Shown here: positions 59,704 to 64,000 of the stretch, piece after piece
Numbering within the stretch: position 1 is the first letter of the stretch
Layout of the letters: the number at the start of each line of letters is the position of its first letter
NCBI RefSeq assembly: GCF_902635505.1
Contig: NC_045428.1
Coordinates: forward strand, 303,419,107 to 303,483,106
Direction: 5' to 3'
Source of the DNA: Sarcophilus harrisii
Lineage: Eukaryota > Chordata > Mammalia > Dasyuromorphia > Dasyuridae
Length of the DNA: 64,000 nucleotides
The notes under the pieces: model-generated
What the model was told of the DNA's origin: nothing
The model's database searches: none
The model's input: the letters and a program-made list of their open reading frames with translations, nothing else
Translations under genes and position numbers: made by a program

Positions 59704-60964
59704 CCTTTCCATTTGGTCAATTCTATTTTTAAGGAGTTTCTTCTTCAGTGAATTTTTGTTCTTCTTTTACCAAGCCATTAGTTCTCTTTTCACAATTTTC
59801 TTGCATCACTCTCTTTTCCCAATTTTTCCTTTACTTCTATTATCTCTTAACTCTTGATAATTCTTGCTGGGCTTGTGTTCAATTAGCATTTTTCTTTGCA
59901 TCCATTCTTTGGATGTTTTCTCATTGTTGTCTTCTGAATTTATATGTTGGTCTATCTTGTGACCACAGTAGCTTTTTATGGTTAAGTTCTTTTTTTAATC
60001 ATTTGTTTATTTTTCCAGTCTATTTCTTGACTTTGAACTTTATGTTAAAGTTGGGCTTTATTCACTTAAGGGTAAGGAGACACTGCCTCATACTTTAAGC
60101 TCTTTCATGCTGTTGTTTTCAGAGCTAGTTCTGAGGGGTCTGTGAGTTTTGGTGCTTCCAAACTGCTGTGATCCAGAGAGAGATGTAGTCATTGCTATCA
60201 TGGTCTGTTCTCTTATCTTTACCTAGGAAGGGCATTACTTCCCTATTACAGTCACAAATATCAGTACTCTTCTTGTCCCGGGAATTATTACCACATACTC
60301 TGCTCCCTTGCACCATAATTGCTGGTGCTCCTCTCTGCCTTGGAACTCCAACTAGAAGTCTTGTTCTTTTGTGACCAATATAAAAAGAGTTTTCTCCACT
60401 CTGGAAATGTTTTCCAGAATTGCTATTGGTAACAGAATTGCTAGTCATCGCCAGTTGCCAGTAAAGGGTCCCTATAATCTTTTTGACCAGCTGTACAATT
60501 CCTGTTGTCTTTAGGATGAGAATTCCTGAAATTGCTGTCGTCATTACTTCAGCTATCTCTCTAAGGCCTGAAGCAGGTGCTGGTGTCTCAATCCACACTG
60601 GTTTCCACCATGGTGTAATAGATCTCTCTTGCCAAACTCCTAAGTTATCTTAGACTGGAAAACTTTCTTGCCCTGATCTTTTGTTTTTTGGAGTTTTAAA
60701 GTTTTAAAGAGAGGAATATTGTAAAAATTTAGCTAATTTGCTACCTGAACTCCATTTTCTTGATTACATCTCTACTTACCCCTCCTCTTAATTTTCCTAT
60801 TTCTGCTGAGAATACCATTGTTTTTCAAAGGAACCAGTTTCACAATTTTAGAGTCAATGTTTAATTTCTTTGTCTTTATAAACCCAGTGTATTGTACATT
60901 GCCAATATGGGTACTTAATAAATGCTTGCTGAAATGTTAGTGGTCTTTAAGTTTTTGAAGGAAC

Positions 60965-61240
60965 CTTAGATGGGAAAAAACCTAGACTTATTCTGTGTGG
61001 CTCTAGAAGAAAGAATTAAGAAGTCAAGTCAAGTTTTCAGAGTTGTAAATTTACGTTCTGTGTCAGAAAAAGCTTCCCAATAGAGCTATCCAAAATGGAA
61101 CAAACTATTTCAGAATTCAATCAGTAGGTTCTCTCTCAATGGAATTATTCAAAGGAAAGCTAGATGGCCACTTATTGAGGGAATAATTTTTCAAGTGAGG
61201 GTTGAACTAGATAGTCTTTCATTCTAAGATACTTTAATTT
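60965..61240 (+). repeat. L3/CR1 LINE 3' UTR
   Basis: Ancient pattern: agagctatccaaaatggaac, 'ggttctctctcaatggaatt', ttcaaaggaaagctagatgg, 'ggttgaactagatagtcttt'. Confidence 0.6.
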
Positions 61241-61244
61241 TGAC

Positions 61245-62260
61245 CACAGGCAAATAATTTAAATTACTTAGTACTTCTGGGCAACTTTCCAAGGCTCACT
61301 AACTTCAAGATTCACTAACAATTGTTAATATGCTTTGATAGAGGGAGAAATCTCACTGGGAATTATCTAGATATAAATCACAGTTTAAATAAAAAAAGTC
61401 AGTTAAACTCTCTAACTTATCCTTAAAATAGGAATAATCCTTTTTCTACATATCCTAGAGAGTTGTTGTAAGGATGGAATAAAATTGTGCATGTAAAACA
61501 CTCTATATAACATACTGTATTAGTGTTAGCTGTTATTATCATTGTTAGTGCTGATTTACATGAGTAGTATTACTGATGAAGCATTTCTGTGGAACATGGA
61601 AGGCCTCAGAAAGGGAACATTCCCCTTACCCAAGGCTTGGTATTTCTGAAAAGTCCATAGAGGGTATCCTTTACAAAAGCTTGCTTAGTGCTTGGATAGT
61701 TATTCTTAGAACACAGTAGCAATTCCATTAGTAAAATCAGCAACAGAAACCCTGTTAACAATTTCAGGAAATTAATTTCATTTGTGTCCACAGCAGTCAT
61801 CTGATAAACAAATAAGGTCTAATAATAGATTTAGGGATGGATGTACAATCCCAAGTGTTGCTCCAAGTATGCAGGAATCACAGCCTTGGTCATAGTCTGT
61901 GTTTGATCAACTAAGCATATAATGTGAGGTAATAACAATCTTTCAGGATATTTCTGTTGTTTCTCTGTTTTGTCTTCTGTCTGTGTATCCCCAAGCATGG
62001 TTAGAAGAGCTAAGAAGGCAGCATCCATTAGAATCAGCCAGAAACAAGGTAGAGCCCAAAATAAAAGTGCCACTGTTACATATTAAGAATATCTCTTTAG
62101 TGGAAATTTCAGCTTTCTGATTCTCCCTTCCTTTAACTTCATATCCATCATTCCCCTGAGAAAAACAAGTGAGTGTGTTCTAGCTAACACTATCCCAATT
62201 GCTGGATTGTGATATGATATGTACACAGTATATCTTCATTTATTGTTGATTGATTTGTCT
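61245..62260. other. Unassigned flank upstream of the 62.4 kb exon
   Basis: A MIR-like 3' block lies near 61430-61520 (agagttgttgtaaggatgga). Minus-strand frames of 64 and 80 codons at 61606-61800 and 61831-62073 have no supporting signal. Nothing else is recognised. Confidence 0.35.
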
Positions 62261-62459
62261 AGGTTTCTCCACTATGAATGTTGCTGTTCTACATGGTGTC
62301 CTGATTCCATTCCATTTTGAGAACCTGGAAACTCCTATTGACCAGAGTCCCACATAAGCTCTGCAGGGTCTTATCTTCTGAAGGCCATGTTGTCATTCAC
62401 CCTTTATCTGTTATCTGAAGAGCAAAGACCATTTGACTCTCCCTTTGATTTCTTGTTTT

Positions 62460-63779
62460 ATGGAGAAAACACTTTTGGTTAACAATGGCACCGACTGCAG
62501 CTTAGAGAACATTCCCAGGGCTTTTGGTTCTAGTACCACTGGCTTCTCCAGGCCTTGTATTATTCATTGTGACAACTGCAGTGCTGAAAAGTTTTTCCAC
62601 TTAAAGGGAAGTAGCTCCCAGATGGATAATCACTGGGATGCACTCCCTACCAACATCTCAGTGAAGATGTCTAATCTTTGTAGTCCCCTTTGTGCCAAAG
62701 TTCCCCCTTGGCTCTTCCATCCTACTGACAAACAAGTGTTGCATGGAGATATAAAGCAAGAACTAAAGGAAAAGCTTCGGGAACAGAGTGCAAAAGTGGT
62801 AACTGAGCCTAATAAGCCACTTTGTCCACGAATGCTCTACGACGGGTCTGAGAGATCTCTGACCAGTATCTATGGAGACAAGGATCATCCCAGATCTGAA
62901 GCTTTTTCTCGGCCCAATCTGTTCCATTCACTCCCCAGCCCAAAGGACATCAAACAGGAAGCAAGGCGTCGGCTACAGCTCCACAGACAGAACAGCTCCC
63001 CAAATCTTGCTCTTTCTCATCTAAAGCAAGGTTTAGATATGATCAAATACAGGAACACAGACTCTGTACAGGACTCTAGGGAAACCAGGAGACTGGAATT
63101 GGGAAGAAAACTTCACCTCAAGGGCCGACTGTACATTCCAACTTTTGAAGAATTCAAGAAGATGAGACAGAAGTTGCTAGACCCATCCTTAGGTACCCCC
63201 AAACAAAGAACTCTTGAAGAGCCCCAGCCTTCTCAGGAAGGTGGTGAGAACAAAACCCCTATGGTCTTTAAGGAGTCTTCTCTGTTCTCTATAGCTCAGA
63301 GCCAACCAGTTTCAGAAATGAATAATAACTTCAGTGTAGGATTGTGTGATTTAAACTCCACCCAGCACCATCTTATTTCTCACAATTCAACAACTGACAA
63401 AAAACCATTTATTTTACAAGACATTGACTCTTGGGTTCCAAGTCCTGAGAACTGCAACTCTGTAGTCCCGAGCAGAGATGACCCTCCAGATCCCATCTGT
63501 TGCAGCCCGATTCCCAGGTCTATATTGCAAGTAGACCACAATAAAGAAAAGCATCAGACAAAAGAGGAAAAGGCAGGCATTCTAGACCTTTCATGTGTAG
63601 TCTGCCACAGTTCACCACAGTCCCCAGCCTCTGATGTGCCATTATCCTTCTGTCCCACCTTGCTGCTCAAAATCACTGACCCGACCTGCTATGGCAGCAA
63701 ACTGCAGAAGATGAAGGAAGGGATGATTGACTCAGCCCTGGGCCTTATTAAGAAAAGGTATAGAACTGGTATGAGCTGA
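62460..63779 (+). CDS. Unidentified Ser/Pro-rich protein, large exon
   Basis: A 439-codon open frame from ATG 62460 (tgttttATGG: +4 G, weak -3) to TGA 63777-63779. The frame is open back to 62382, but the upstream TTG at 62433 is not a eukaryotic start. Codon use, a lack of repeats and balanced composition mark it as real coding sequence. I do not recognise the family. Visible features: two related segments DIKQELKEKLREQ (97-109) and DIKQEARRRLQLHRQ (163-177), both basic helices, followed by NSSPNLALSHL; a conserved-looking GRLYIPTFEEFKKMRQKLL (222-240); and a Ser/Pro/Cys-rich C-terminal half with paired Cys (CC, CVVC). No signal peptide or membrane span. The exon probably starts at the acceptor tttgtctag (62264). 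It may end at AAAAG/gtatag (63757), in which case the protein continues beyond the window, or at CTCAG/gtaaat (63811), after the stop. Nothing resembles GOLGB1, the gene expected next to IQCB1. Confidence 0.75.
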   Translation: MEKTLLVNNGTDCSLENIPRAFGSSTTGFSRPCIIHCDNCSAEKFFHLKGSSSQMDNHWDALPTNISVKMSNLCSPLCAKVPPWLFHPTDKQVLHGDIKQELKEKLREQSAKVVTEPNKPLCPRMLYDGSERSLTSIYGDKDHPRSEAFSRPNLFHSLPSPKDIKQEARRRLQLHRQNSSPNLALSHLKQGLDMIKYRNTDSVQDSRETRRLELGRKLHLKGRLYIPTFEEFKKMRQKLLDPSLGTPKQRTLEEPQPSQEGGENKTPMVFKESSLFSIAQSQPVSEMNNNFSVGLCDLNSTQHHLISHNSTTDKKPFILQDIDSWVPSPENCNSVVPSRDDPPDPICCSPIPRSILQVDHNKEKHQTKEEKAGILDLSCVVCHSSPQSPASDVPLSFCPTLLLKITDPTCYGSKLQKMKEGMIDSALGLIKKRYRTGMS

Positions 63780-63811
63780 CAAAGGCAAATGCTAGGGGGG
63801 AAAATACTCAG

Positions 63812-64000
63812 GTAAATGGTTTCTTATCTTCTCACTTCCAGAGGCCTAATTTGGTCATTATGGAGTCACTCCCAGGCAGGAAGGAGGCAGGAGTGTTTCT
63901 TGCAACCACTGTTCTAAAGTAGACTTAAGCTCCTCAGGATGATCAAGGTCCCAGGGGTCTTTCGATTGCGGGAATAACAATAACAACAACAACAATAATA
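63812..64000. other. Likely intron or 3' flank
   Basis: No coding signal. Ends in an aacaacaacaata simple repeat at the window edge. Confidence 0.4.

Larger units (their letters stand above)
58049..60777 (-). mobile_element. Second half-L1 (HAL1-like) with two inner insertions
   Basis: The left end is an older L1 3' UTR (58062-58945) and the right is ORF1/5' UTR (58965-60777); ORF2 is missing, as in 32980-35209. The imperfect repeat acccctcttc / acccctcctctt (58038, 60778) is its likely duplication in L2. Without inner insertions (58479-58804 and 59175-59688) the body is about 1.9 kb. A 157-codon minus-strand frame at 60125-60598 lies in the 5' UTR and is not a host gene. Confidence 0.55.
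57650..60955 (+). repeat. L2 LINE split by a half-L1
   Basis: L2 3' sequence at 57650-58048 (atccaaaacagagctcatta; caaacccacccctcttcc) resumes near 60790 (ttttcctatttctgctgaga) and ends with ggtacttaataaatgcttgc near 60950. The gap is the element at 58049-60777. Confidence 0.6.

Noticed and set aside
60125-60598. 157-codon minus-strand frame
   Set aside because: Lies in the 5' region of the half-L1; composition and position fit L1 5' UTR, not a host gene.
61606-62073. Two hydrophobic minus-strand frames (64 and 80 codons)
   Set aside because: No splice sites, start context or family match; the leucine richness can come from AT-rich chance frames.
62433-62459. Extended N-terminus of the 62.4 kb frame
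   Set aside because: It begins at TTG; the first ATG in frame is 62460.

Overview
The window is marsupial nuclear DNA. It is AT-rich and intron-rich, and it is saturated with families I recognise as marsupial: tRNA-derived CORE-SINEs (Mar1/WALLSI type), several generations of marsupial L1 3' ends, RTE-derived repeats, an OposCharlie1-like hAT element, and much ancient MIR, L2 and L3/CR1. Calls rest on reading the sequence and on recalled protein and repeat families; no search was run, and repeat names are family-level.

Region 1 (3491-38429, + strand) holds the last nine coding exons of IQCB1 (NPHP5), a calmodulin-binding ciliary transition-zone/centrosomal protein. All nine exons join in phase across AG/GT borders and encode about 429 residues, matching the C-terminal three quarters of the roughly 598-residue human protein, with four IQ motifs and the conserved end FIGGT-stop. 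The N-terminal exons must lie upstream of the window. Introns are swollen by L1, SINE, LTR and L2 insertions.

Region 2 (38430-45600) is intergenic: the IQCB1 3' flank, LTR-like sequences, an L1-LTR-hAT stack at 40.5-41.8 kb, and L2.

Region 3 (45600-46130) is a CpG-enriched, promoter-like island with CCAAT, CRE-like and X-box-like motifs. A 0.8 kb simple-repeat tract follows it.

Region 4 (46900-62260) is intergenic or intronic repeat sequence. It includes a young L1 inserted into an older L1, and a young L1 that carries a 3' transduction.

Region 5 (62264-63811) is a long open frame (439 codons from ATG 62460) encoding a Ser/Pro-rich, probably disordered protein that I cannot name. It may be spliced to the island at 45.6-46.1 kb.

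The best leads are the unidentified gene at 62-64 kb, the L1 3' transduction, two similar half-L1 (HAL1-like) elements of about 2 kb each, and several two- to four-layer nested insertions whose target-site duplications order the events. I see no RNA gene and no CRISPR array, and no clearly new defence-type or catalytic system.
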